Program-made: the position numbers and the translations under genes
Source of the DNA: Pseudomonadales bacterium
GTDB lineage: Bacteria; Pseudomonadota; Gammaproteobacteria; Pseudomonadales; Halieaceae
Direction of reading: 5' to 3'
Assembly: GCA_024234735.1 (NCBI GenBank)
Contig: JACKNV010000014.1
Span: forward strand, 5,326-69,325
DNA: 64,000 bases
The notes under the pieces: model-generated
The model's input: the letters and a program-made list of their open reading frames with translations, nothing else
Databases searched by the model: none
Told to the model about the DNA's origin: nothing
Shown here: one piece after another, positions 51,689 to 59,625 of the stretch
Position numbering within the stretch: the stretch's first letter is position 1
How the letters are laid out: each line of letters begins with the position of its first letter

Positions 51689-52353
51689 TACGCATGCTGT
51701 CACGCATCCTGCTGCCGGGCGCCGTGCTGGCGCTGGCGTCGGGCTGCGTTACCTCCACGGTGGACCAGATGGTGTTCAACAAGCCCACCGAGGACATGAG
51801 CAATGCCTCCGTGGTGATCCTGGGGCGGCGCCATGCCAGCGACTACGATACCGAGCCCGACTTCGTAGAGTGCGTGGGTGAGCATATCGCCGACGGCGAC
51901 GGGCGCATTCACGTGATAGACGAGCTGGAGTTTATCAATACCTTCTATCCCTGGTTCGAGCCGCGCACCGCCCCCCTGCGGGTAACCGACCTGGAGCGCC
52001 TCATGCGCCAGCCGCCGGTGGCCGAGAAACTGGCGGCACTCAAGACCGAATACATGATCTGGCTGGACGGCTCCACCGAACGCACCGATTCCGCCGGCTC
52101 CATGACCTGTGGCATCGGGCCCGGCGGAGGCGGCTGCTTCGGCTTCGGCACCTGGGGGGACGACGCCAAGTACGAGGCCACCATCTGGGATTTCACCGAC
52201 CGCGCGGAGGTCGGGCGCATCAGTACCACCGCCAGCGGCCAGTCCTACATGCCCGCGGTGGTGATCCCGATTCCCATCATTGCCCCGGTGCAGGGCACCG
52301 CCTGCGACGGCATCGGCGACCAGCTGCTGCAGTTCCTGTCCAGCGGCGAGTAG
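51685..52353 (+). CDS. cluster gene 12: lipoprotein
   Basis: A 222-residue lipoprotein with signal IRMLSRILLPGAVLALASGC and lipobox ASGC. It contains VVILGRRHASDYDTEPDFVE, RIHVIDELEFINTFYPWFE and a Gly/Cys-rich loop (MTCGIGPGGGGCFGFG), then YEATIWDFTDRAEVGRIS. The layout resembles small-molecule- or protein-binding lipoproteins, but I know no family. ATG overlaps the previous stop (ATGA). Together with genes 2, 3 and 11 it gives the cluster four lipoproteins besides the protease. Confidence 0.78.
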   Translation: MIRMLSRILLPGAVLALASGCVTSTVDQMVFNKPTEDMSNASVVILGRRHASDYDTEPDFVECVGEHIADGDGRIHVIDELEFINTFYPWFEPRTAPLRVTDLERLMRQPPVAEKLAALKTEYMIWLDGSTERTDSAGSMTCGIGPGGGGCFGFGTWGDDAKYEATIWDFTDRAEVGRISTTASGQSYMPAVVIPIPIIAPVQGTACDGIGDQLLQFLSSGE

Positions 52354-52366
52354 GTCGGCGCCTTCG

Positions 52367-53806
52367 ATGTACCGGGGACTTGCCCTGCTCGCGGCCGCGG
52401 CCACAACGGTCGCCCTGCTCGGTGGCTGCGCCAGCAACCCCGCCACCGGCGACACCGACTGGGTGGTGATGACCCAGGGTCGGGAAATCTCCATCGGCGA
52501 GGAGATGCACCAGCAGATCATGGAGCAGGGCGGCAGCTACGACGACCCCGAGCTGCAGGCCTATGTCGACCGCGTGGGCCAGCGCCTGGTGCAGCACAGC
52601 GACCGGGCGGACCTCACGTTCACCTTCACCGTGCTGGACAGCCCGGACATCAACGCCTTCGCCACCCCGGGAGGCTTTGTCTATATCAACCGGGGCCTGC
52701 TGGCCTACCTGGACAGCGAGGCCGAGCTGGCCGGTGTACTGGGCCATGAAATCGGGCACGTCACCGCCCGCCATGCCGCCCGCCAGCAAACCGCCAACGT
52801 CACCAACCAGGTGGTGGCGACCACCGCCTATATCCTCACCGGCAGCGGCGAACTGGCCGACGCCTCCACCATGTACGGCACCGAGCTGGTGCGTGGCTAC
52901 GGCCGCGAGCACGAACTGGAGGCCGATGGCCTGGGGGCAAAATACATGTACCAGAGCGGCTACGATCCCGAGGCGCTGCTGGAAGTCATCGGCGTACTCA
53001 AGGACCAGGAGCAGTACCAGCGGGTCAAGGCCAAATCCAGCGGCAAGCCGGTTGCCGGCTACCACGGCCTGTACGCCACCCACCCGCGCAACGACCAGCG
53101 CCTGCAGACGGTGATCCACGCCGCCGGCGACCTGACCTCCGGCGAGACCGTCCTGGACAACCCCGAAGTGCCGGGAGAATTTCGCCAGCAGATCGACGGC
53201 CTGGTGTGGGGCCCCAGCGTAGCCGGGCAGCGCGACGAGAACCGCTATTTCCACAACAAACTGGGCTTCACCTTCGAGCACCCGCCCGACTGGCAGGTAA
53301 CCGCCAACTCGCGGGAGATTGTCGCCCGCGCCCCCGATGGCTCCGCGTCGATGACCGTCACGGTGCGCCGCCGCGACTCCGCTGCCAGCCCCCAGGCAGT
53401 GCTCGAAAGTACCGCCGGCGGCAGCCTGACGGCAGGCACCGAGTTGGAACAGGCGGGGCTCACCGGTTATACCGCGGTCTCCAGCGGCGGCGGCAGCGAG
53501 CGCCGCCTGGCGGTGATCGACTACAACGGGCTCAGCTACCTGTTCGAGGGCAGCGCCAGCGACTTCGCCAGCGCCGACCCCGCTTTGCTGGCGCTGGTGC
53601 AGAGCTTCCGTCCCATGCACCCGAAAGAGCGCCAGACGGGCAAGGGCTATTACATCCGCTACATCCAGGTGCCGCGCGGCGCCACCCTCGCCAGCCTGGC
53701 CGCCAGTGTGCGCCTTTCCGATGCGGAGGCCCAGCTGCGGCTGCTCAACGGCCTGTATCCCCGGGGTGAGCCGCGCACCGGGGACTGGATCAAGATCATC
53801 CGCTAG
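52367..53806 (+). CDS. cluster gene 13: M48 zinc metalloprotease lipoprotein
   Basis: A 479-residue lipoprotein (lipobox LLGGC) with an M48 peptidase domain (about 45-250): VLDSPDINAFATPGGFVYIN, the zinc motif HEIGH (about 127-131) and a downstream ELEADGLGAKYM giving the third ligand. The family includes BepA and LoiP, which cut misassembled outer-membrane proteins. The C-terminal part adds a beta domain (about 285-430) and a LysM-like end (VPRGATLASLAASVRLSD, then GDWIKII). It starts 13 bp after gene 12 and is likely cotranscribed. ATG at 52367. Confidence 0.88.
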   Translation: MYRGLALLAAAATTVALLGGCASNPATGDTDWVVMTQGREISIGEEMHQQIMEQGGSYDDPELQAYVDRVGQRLVQHSDRADLTFTFTVLDSPDINAFATPGGFVYINRGLLAYLDSEAELAGVLGHEIGHVTARHAARQQTANVTNQVVATTAYILTGSGELADASTMYGTELVRGYGREHELEADGLGAKYMYQSGYDPEALLEVIGVLKDQEQYQRVKAKSSGKPVAGYHGLYATHPRNDQRLQTVIHAAGDLTSGETVLDNPEVPGEFRQQIDGLVWGPSVAGQRDENRYFHNKLGFTFEHPPDWQVTANSREIVARAPDGSASMTVTVRRRDSAASPQAVLESTAGGSLTAGTELEQAGLTGYTAVSSGGGSERRLAVIDYNGLSYLFEGSASDFASADPALLALVQSFRPMHPKERQTGKGYYIRYIQVPRGATLASLAASVRLSDAEAQLRLLNGLYPRGEPRTGDWIKIIR

Positions 53807-53830
53807 CGGCCTGCCGGCCCGGCGGCACCC

Positions 53831-53839
53831 TGCTACAAT
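53831..53839 (+). promoter_or_regulatory. candidate extended -10 promoter for the amidohydrolase gene
   Basis: TGCTACAAT, an extended -10 (TGn plus TACAAT), 34 bp before the ATG at 53873. The -35 is weak (CTGCCG, 17 bases upstream), usual for extended -10 promoters. It would separate this gene from the 13-gene cluster. Confidence 0.5.
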
Positions 53840-53872
53840 GCCCCGCTAGAATAAAAGGAAACGGGTGTCGCC

Positions 53873-55576
53873 ATGAAAGCACTGTTCGCATTCGTCCTCG
53901 CAATCCTCATGGCGGGCAGTGCAGCCGCCGCGGAACTGCGGGTGTACACCGCCAGGAAAATCATCACCATGGAGCCAGCCCTGCCCGAGGCGACTGCGGT
54001 GGCGGTCGCCGACGGTCGCATTGTCGCGGTCGGCACGCTGCCATCCCTGCAGCCCTGGCTGGCGGGCAACGAGGTCAGCGTCGATCGCAGCCTGGAGGAC
54101 AAGGTGCTGCTGCCGGGATTCATCGACCCCCATGTACACCCCAGCCTGCCGGCGGTACTGACCCAGTTCCCGTTCCTGGCGCCGGATGACTGGGTGCTGC
54201 CCACCGGGACGTTTCCCGGGGCGACCACGCCGCAGGCCTACCAGGACAGGTTGCGGGAACTGGTCGCGGCCCACGACGACCCGACGGTGCCCTTCATCGC
54301 CTGGGGTTACCACCCCCTGTGGCATGGGGAAGTGTACCGCCCGCAGCTGAACGCCTGGTTTCCCGATACCCCGGTCATGCTGTGGCATCGCTCCTTCCAC
54401 GAGCTGATCGGCAACGACGCCGCCTTCGCCATGCTGGGCATCACCGAGGCGGATACCGCCGCTATCCCCGAGAGCGACTGGGCCAGGGGCCATTTCTGGG
54501 AAAACGGCCTCAAGGCGATCGTGCCGAAACTGGGTTTCCTGTTCGAGCCCGCGCGTTTCGGCGCGGGTATGGGCAATTTCCTGGAAATGGCCCACCTGGG
54601 CGGGGTCACCACCGTGCTGGACATGGGGGTCGGTGTGTTCGGCAACCCGGAGCAGGAGATCGCACTCATCCGCCAGATCACCGAGGGCAGCCAGGCGCCC
54701 CTGCGCATCATCCTCACCCCCATCATCACCGACTTCCTGGCGCGCGGGAAAACCCCGGAGCAGGCGCTGGCCCAAATCGAGCAGTGGCAGGCGGCAAGCT
54801 CCGACCGGGTCAGGGTGGAAAACCACTTCAAGCTGATGCTCGATGGCGCCATCTTCAGCGGCCTGGCACAGATGGGACCACCGGGCTATATCGACGGCCA
54901 CCAGGGGCTGTGGATGGCGCCACTGCCGGTGACCACCGCCTGGGCCCGGTTCTTCTGGCAGCGGGGCTACCAGTTGCACGCCCACACCAACGGCGATGCC
55001 AGCGCCGCGGCGTTCATCGACATGCTGCGCACCCTGCAGGCGGAACAGCCACGGCTGGACCACCGCTTCACCCTCGAACACTTCGCCTACAGCACCGAAG
55101 ACCAGAGCCGGCAGCTCAAAGCCCTGGGGGCGCTGGTCTCGGCCAACCCCTACTACCACTACCTGTTATCGGACCTCTACAGCGAGCTGTGGCTGGGTGA
55201 GGATCGCGGCAGCCAGATGGTGCGCCTGGGCTCGCTGCAGCGCCAGGGCGTGCCCTTCGCCCTGCACTCGGACAGCCCCATGGCGCCGCTGCAACCCCTG
55301 ACCCTGGCCTACAATGCCAGCAACCGGGTGACCATCAACGGCCGGCACACGGGCAGCGAGGAGCGCATTTCCCTGGCTGCCGCGCTGCGGGCCATCACCA
55401 TCGACGCCGCCTGGATCGTGGGCTGGGAGGACGAGATCGGCTCCATCCGCGCCGGCAAGCGGGCGGACTTCACGGTACTGGACGCCGACCCCTACGAGGT
55501 GGGGGCCGCCGGACTCAGGGACATCGGCATCTGGGGCACGGTGTTCGCAGGCGTGCCCTATCCGCTGGCCCCATAG
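53873..55576 (+). CDS. secreted amidohydrolase 3 (YtcJ-like) family protein
   Basis: A 567-residue metal-dependent hydrolase with a signal peptide (ALFAFVLAILMAGSAAAA). The N-terminal beta part (VYTARKIITMEP, VAVADGRIVAVGTL) and the metal site FIDPHVHPSL (about 83-92) are followed by LHAHTNGDASAAAFI and, near the end, SIRAGKRADFTVLDADPYEV, the standard amidohydrolase closing motif. The substrate is unknown; relatives act on formamides or amides. An extended -10 precedes it and a periplasmic solute-binding protein gene follows after 66 bp. Confidence 0.87.
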   Translation: MKALFAFVLAILMAGSAAAAELRVYTARKIITMEPALPEATAVAVADGRIVAVGTLPSLQPWLAGNEVSVDRSLEDKVLLPGFIDPHVHPSLPAVLTQFPFLAPDDWVLPTGTFPGATTPQAYQDRLRELVAAHDDPTVPFIAWGYHPLWHGEVYRPQLNAWFPDTPVMLWHRSFHELIGNDAAFAMLGITEADTAAIPESDWARGHFWENGLKAIVPKLGFLFEPARFGAGMGNFLEMAHLGGVTTVLDMGVGVFGNPEQEIALIRQITEGSQAPLRIILTPIITDFLARGKTPEQALAQIEQWQAASSDRVRVENHFKLMLDGAIFSGLAQMGPPGYIDGHQGLWMAPLPVTTAWARFFWQRGYQLHAHTNGDASAAAFIDMLRTLQAEQPRLDHRFTLEHFAYSTEDQSRQLKALGALVSANPYYHYLLSDLYSELWLGEDRGSQMVRLGSLQRQGVPFALHSDSPMAPLQPLTLAYNASNRVTINGRHTGSEERISLAAALRAITIDAAWIVGWEDEIGSIRAGKRADFTVLDADPYEVGAAGLRDIGIWGTVFAGVPYPLAP

Positions 55577-55642
55577 CCCGGGCACGACACACTCCGTATA
55601 CTGGGCCCGCCCCCGTCCGACAACTTCCTGAGGAAATCCGGT

Positions 55643-56392
55643 ATGCACCGTTTTGTTTGTTCCCTGCTGCTGGCCCTGAGCGCCGCCAGCCTGACCACCC
55701 GGGCCGCGGAGCCGGTCACCATGATGACCAATGCCTGGCCGCCCTACGTCGACCAGCAACTTCCCGACCAGGGGCTGGCGGTGGAGCTGGTGACCCATAT
55801 CTTCGCGCGCGCGGGCTACCCGGTGGAAAACACCGTGGAGAGCTGGCCGCGGGCAATGGAGGGGGTGCGCATCGGCCTGTACGACGTGCTGGGCGCGGCC
55901 TGGTACAGCGACGAGCGGGCCAGCGAGTTCGTCTACAGCGAGCCCTACCTGGTGAACGAGCTGATCGTGGTCAAGCGCCGCGACCTGCCGGGCAAGTTCA
56001 GCAGCGTGGGCGCCCTGCAGGGCGCCCGCCTGGGGCTGGCGCCGGATTACGCCTACGGCGTGGATTTCACCGCCCTGCCCGGGACCACCCTGGTGTACGA
56101 GAATCACATCATCCAGAGCCTGCTGAACCTGCTCAACGACAAGGTGGATTTCGTGGTCGGCGACCGGCGGGTGATTGCGCTGCAACTGGAAGAGTACCTG
56201 AAGGATCGCCGCCACGAGGTCGAGGTAACCGGTATTACCCTGCCGCCGCGCTCCCTGCACGTGGCCGGCTCCCGGGAAGGCAAACGGACCGCGGAACTGG
56301 TGAAGGCCTTCAATGCCGCGCTTGAGGATGTCAGGCGCGATGGCAGTTACCAGCAGATCATCGACAAGTGGCGCAAGCGCTACGCCCTTTAA
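55643..56392 (+). CDS. periplasmic solute-binding protein, family 3
   Basis: A 249-residue extracytoplasmic binding protein: signal peptide (RFVCSLLLALSAASLTTRAA), then MMTNAWPPYVDQQLPDQGLA, FSEPYLVNELIVV-like YSEPYLVNELIVVKRRD, and DGSYQQIIDKWRKRYA at the end, all typical of SBP_bac_3. No permease genes are adjacent, so it may serve a distant transporter or act as a sensor. GAGGAAAT precedes the ATG. TATACT at 55597 is a possible -10. Its stop overlaps the convergent DUF2288 gene by four bases. Confidence 0.85.
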   Translation: MHRFVCSLLLALSAASLTTRAAEPVTMMTNAWPPYVDQQLPDQGLAVELVTHIFARAGYPVENTVESWPRAMEGVRIGLYDVLGAAWYSDERASEFVYSEPYLVNELIVVKRRDLPGKFSSVGALQGARLGLAPDYAYGVDFTALPGTTLVYENHIIQSLLNLLNDKVDFVVGDRRVIALQLEEYLKDRRHEVEVTGITLPPRSLHVAGSREGKRTAELVKAFNAALEDVRRDGSYQQIIDKWRKRYAL

Positions 56393-56715
56393 CGCGCGTT
56401 CGCTTCCGCCCGCTGCTGCACCAGCACCCAGGGCGGCGCCACCACCGCCCACACCTGCGGGTTCGCCTCGTACCAGGCCAGGGCCCGCTGCTCGCTCATC
56501 GGCGCGACGCCGCCCTCGGCGGTCAGCTTCTCGAACAGGGCGGTATTGTCCAGCCCCAGCTGTACCGCTAACTCCACCAGGTCCAGCTCCCCGTCCACCC
56601 AGATGACGCAACCGCGCGCGTACCAGGCCTGCAACTCGTGCCAGGGCAGGCGCGCGGTCTGGGCCAGGTACTCCCGGCGCAACAGTGCCGCGCGGCCCTC
56701 CGTGGTGTCAGCCAT
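56389..56715 (-). CDS. DUF2288 family protein
   Basis: A 108-residue soluble protein of the DUF2288 family: YLAQTARLPWHELQAWYARG near 15-34 and VIWVDGELDLVELAVQLGLD near 36-55 are typical, with a variable C-terminus. No function is known. ATG at 56713-56715 gives the family start; the longer frame overlaps the upstream gene too far. It overlaps the GloC-like gene's stop by eight bases, so the two are coupled. Confidence 0.8.
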   Translation of the reverse strand: MADTTEGRAALLRREYLAQTARLPWHELQAWYARGCVIWVDGELDLVELAVQLGLDNTALFEKLTAEGGVAPMSEQRALAWYEANPQVWAVVAPPWVLVQQRAEANAR

Positions 56716-57358
56716 AGCGGCTGTCCGCGACGAAGGGATTGCTGCGGCGCTCCTCGCCGAAGGTGGAGGTGGGGCCGTGGCCGGGAATGAAGGTGATGTC
56801 ATCGCCCAGCGGGAACAGGCGCTCGCGGATACTGGCCAGCAGCTGCTGGTGATTGCCCCGCGGGAAATCGGTGCGGCCTATGGACCCCTGGAACAGCACG
56901 TCGCCCACCCAGGCGACTTTCTGCGGTTCGTAGAGAAACACCACGTGGCCCGGGGTATGCCCCGGGCAGTGAAATACCTTGAGCTGTTGTTCGCCCACGG
57001 TAACCGTGTCGCCCTGCTCCAGCCAGCGATCCGGGAGGAATGCGTCGGCATGGGGAAACCCCGACATCTGGCACCACTCCGGCAACTTGTCCAGCCAGAA
57101 CTGGTCGTCCCGGTGGGGCCCCTCTATGGGCACCTCCAGTTGCTGGCGCAGCACGTCGGCGGCGGCGCAGTGATCCATATGGGCATGGGTGAGCAGAATT
57201 TTCTCCACCCGCGCATCGAGTTGCGCAACGGCCGCGAGGATGCGCTCCACATCGCCGCCCGGATCGACGATCGCCGCTTTGCCAGTGGCCTCGCACTTGA
57301 TAACAGAACAGTTCTGCTGGTAGGGGGTTACCGGCACGATCGCGCATTTTATCGACAT
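56708..57358 (-). CDS. gloC: MBL-fold hydrolase, glyoxalase II type (GloC/YcbL-like)
   Basis: A 216-residue metallo-beta-lactamase-fold enzyme. THAHMDHCAAA near 57-67 gives the THxHxDH metal motif, with further ligands in CPGHTPGH, VGDVLFQGSIGRTDFP and FIPGHGPTS. Length and lack of the HAGH C-terminal domain point to the type II glyoxalase GloC/YcbL, which hydrolyses S-lactoylglutathione. ATG is at 57356-57358. Upstream of and overlapping the DUF2288 gene. Confidence 0.87.
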   Translation of the reverse strand: MSIKCAIVPVTPYQQNCSVIKCEATGKAAIVDPGGDVERILAAVAQLDARVEKILLTHAHMDHCAAADVLRQQLEVPIEGPHRDDQFWLDKLPEWCQMSGFPHADAFLPDRWLEQGDTVTVGEQQLKVFHCPGHTPGHVVFLYEPQKVAWVGDVLFQGSIGRTDFPRGNHQQLLASIRERLFPLGDDITFIPGHGPTSTFGEERRSNPFVADSRYG

Positions 57359-57444
57359 GATGAAGAATTATCCTGTGGGTGCAGCCCCTGACCAACCGGC
57401 CCTGGTACCGCCGTCAAAAGGCCAAGGATACCACAGGACAGGGT

Positions 57445-58758
57445 TCAGATTGTCGGCGGGCTGCCCGCCTGCGGGTCGCCGGGCTCCCCGGGCGCGGGGT
57501 CCTGGTAGACCTCCTCGTCCAGCTGCTGCTCGCTTTTCGCCACGATCACCGACACCGTGACATCGCCGGTGACGTTCACCGCGGTGCGCACCATGTCCAG
57601 CAACCTGTCCACGCCGATGATCAGGGCGATGCCCTCCACCGGCAGGCCGGCCTGCTGCAACACCAGGGACAGGGTGATCAGGCCGACCCCAGGCACGGCC
57701 GCCGTGCCGATGGAAGCCAGTGTGGCGGTAACCACCACCGACAGCAGGGCCACCATGGACAGTTCGACCCCGTAGACCTGGGCGATAAATACCGTGGCCA
57801 CGCCCTGCATGATAGCGGTGCCGTCCATGTTGATGGTGGCCCCCAGGGGAATGGAGAAACCCGCCACCGAGTTATGCACCCCCAGGCGGCGCTCCACCGT
57901 GTTCAGGGTAACCGGGAGCGTGGCCCCGGACGAGGCGGTACTGAAGGCGAAGGCCCATACCGGTCGCATCTTGCGGAACAGCATGGTGGGGGAGAGGCCA
58001 CTGAGCCCGCGCAACAGCAGGCCGTAGACCACCAGGGCGTGAAACAGCAACACCGCCAGCACGGTGAAGAAATAGGCGGCAAGATTGAGGATGGCACCGA
58101 GGCCCATGGTGGCGAACAGCTTGGCCAGCAGGGCAAATACCCCGTAGGGGGCCACTTCCATGAGGATTTCCACTATCTTCATGATCACCGCTTCCATATC
58201 CCGGAAGAAGCTGCCGATGCGCCGCCCCTGCTCTCCCGAGCGGGCAATGGCATAGCCGACCAGCAGCGCGAACACGATGATCTGCAGCATCTTGCCCTCG
58301 GCCATGGCGCGCACCGGGTTGGATGGCACCATGTCCACCAGCACGTCCGCCAGCGGCGGCGGGGGCACGGGGTGGAAGTTGGCCGCGCCCGGCACCTCGA
58401 CATGGGCACCGGGATCGACCAGGCTGGCAAACAGCAGCGCCATGCTGACCGCGATGGCCGTGGTCGCCAGGTACAGGCCCATGGTCTTGATGGCGATGGG
58501 CCCCATCCGGGCGCTGTCTCCGAGCGAACTGGCGCCACAGATCAGCGACACCAGCACCAGCGGCACCACCAACAGCTTCAGCAGGGACACGAAGATGCGG
58601 CCCACCACATCGAGCACACCGTTCTTGGCGACCAGGGTACTGTGCAGCGTGGCGCGCATGCCCTCGGGTAGCACGCCGCCCTGCAGCAGTATATTGAGCA
58701 CGGATCCGAGCAGCACCCCGGCGAGCATGGCCAGCAGTATCCGGTTGGTCAGGCTCAC
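57445..58758 (-). CDS. dicarboxylate/amino acid:cation symporter (DAACS family)
   Basis: A 437-residue sodium- or proton-coupled transporter of the glutamate/C4-dicarboxylate family, with about eight membrane helices and two hairpins. Signature sequences are FSTASSGATLPVTLNT (hairpin 1, about 277-292), NMDGTAIMQGVATVFIAQ (helix 7, about 317-334) and GVDRLLDMVRTAVNVTGD (helix 8). Whether it prefers glutamate, aspartate or succinate cannot be told. The start is GTG at 58756-58758, overlapping the stop of the small lipoprotein gene in GTGA. Confidence 0.92.
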   Translation of the reverse strand: MSLTNRILLAMLAGVLLGSVLNILLQGGVLPEGMRATLHSTLVAKNGVLDVVGRIFVSLLKLLVVPLVLVSLICGASSLGDSARMGPIAIKTMGLYLATTAIAVSMALLFASLVDPGAHVEVPGAANFHPVPPPPLADVLVDMVPSNPVRAMAEGKMLQIIVFALLVGYAIARSGEQGRRIGSFFRDMEAVIMKIVEILMEVAPYGVFALLAKLFATMGLGAILNLAAYFFTVLAVLLFHALVVYGLLLRGLSGLSPTMLFRKMRPVWAFAFSTASSGATLPVTLNTVERRLGVHNSVAGFSIPLGATINMDGTAIMQGVATVFIAQVYGVELSMVALLSVVVTATLASIGTAAVPGVGLITLSLVLQQAGLPVEGIALIIGVDRLLDMVRTAVNVTGDVTVSVIVAKSEQQLDEEVYQDPAPGEPGDPQAGSPPTI

Positions 58759-59006
58759 TGGGGACAGGACCCGCTGCGATAGGCCGCCACGGCGGGGTCG
58801 GCACAGGCGTTACAGGGCGAGGCATACTCGCGCCGGCCACCCGCTGCCAGCTCGGCACAGGCCGGATCGTACTGCATGGTACACACCTCGGGACGCGGGT
58901 CGCTGCAGGCGATCGCCGGGGGCGCCTCCGGGTCGGGGGGCGGCTGCGGGCCCGGGCCGGCACAGCCGGCGAGAACTAACAGGGCGACGACCCAGGCTTG
59001 ACGCAT
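58755..59006 (-). CDS. small cysteine-rich lipoprotein with Kazal-like domain
   Basis: An 83-residue lipoprotein: RQAWVVALLVLAGCAG gives the signal and lipobox LAGC; a Pro-rich linker leads to a domain with six cysteines in the order CSDPRPEVCTMQYDPAC, then CNAC and a final SC. The spacing (VC, PAC, SPCNAC) recalls Kazal-type protease inhibitors, which occur in some bacterial lipoproteins. ATG at 59004-59006 has AGGTG nine bases upstream; a GTG four codons earlier is possible. Its stop overlaps the symporter start. Confidence 0.68.
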   Translation of the reverse strand: MRQAWVVALLVLAGCAGPGPQPPPDPEAPPAIACSDPRPEVCTMQYDPACAELAAGGRREYASPCNACADPAVAAYRSGSCPQ

Positions 59007-59094
59007 TGTTTCATTCACCTTGACGCGGCGGCTTCGAGGGACCGTACACTAGCACTGATAGCGCCGCAACGCAGCACTACCGGGGCGCGCGGAC

Positions 59095-59469
59095 TCAGAC
59101 TTTGTTGAAAATATTGATCACCCCGGTGACTTCGAGTATCAGCAGCACCACGAACACGGCGCCGATCAGCGCCAGCAGGCTCCCCCCCGCGGGCAATTGC
59201 TCCAGTTGTCCCTGTAGCTGGAGCAGCTCCTGTTGGTCCAGCGCGGCCACCCGCAGGCTCGCTTCCACCGGATCCACCCCCAGCTGCACCATGGCCTGCT
59301 GTACGTCCTCGCGCGCCAGCCGGGCCTGCACTGACGCCAGGAGCGTGTCCCGCTGCTCCATGGCCAGCGCCTCCCGGGTGCCGATCAGGGCGGCGCTGGC
59401 CGCGCTGCTGACCCCGGCCCACAGCAGCAGGACAGAGAGGGTGGCGGCGATGATTCTGTTGCTCTTCAT
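59095..59469 (-). CDS. PA2779-family small membrane protein
   Basis: A 124-residue protein with a signal-like N-terminus (about 5-27), a helical middle (MEQRDTLLASVQARLAREDV, MVQLGVDPVEASLRVAALD) and a C-terminal membrane helix (SLLALIGAVFVVLLILEVTG). This matches the PA2779 family, which in Pseudomonas is encoded with a PA2778-type cysteine peptidase; no such partner is nearby here. ATG at 59467-59469 is preceded by AAGGATG; the upstream in-frame ATGs are less likely. Function unknown. Confidence 0.78.
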   Translation of the reverse strand: MKSNRIIAATLSVLLLWAGVSSAASAALIGTREALAMEQRDTLLASVQARLAREDVQQAMVQLGVDPVEASLRVAALDQQELLQLQGQLEQLPAGGSLLALIGAVFVVLLILEVTGVINIFNKV

Positions 59470-59625
59470 GTTATAAAACATCCTTAAAATCAATAGGTTA
59501 AATTAATCAGGGCAGGCCGTATGCGGGCCCTGGCAATCTCCCGGAATAGACTCCAACCTACTATATAACAGCGCCGCGGGCCTGCGCAGCGCCACTGGCA
59601 CTTTTTGACAGTTTCCGCGCGCCTC

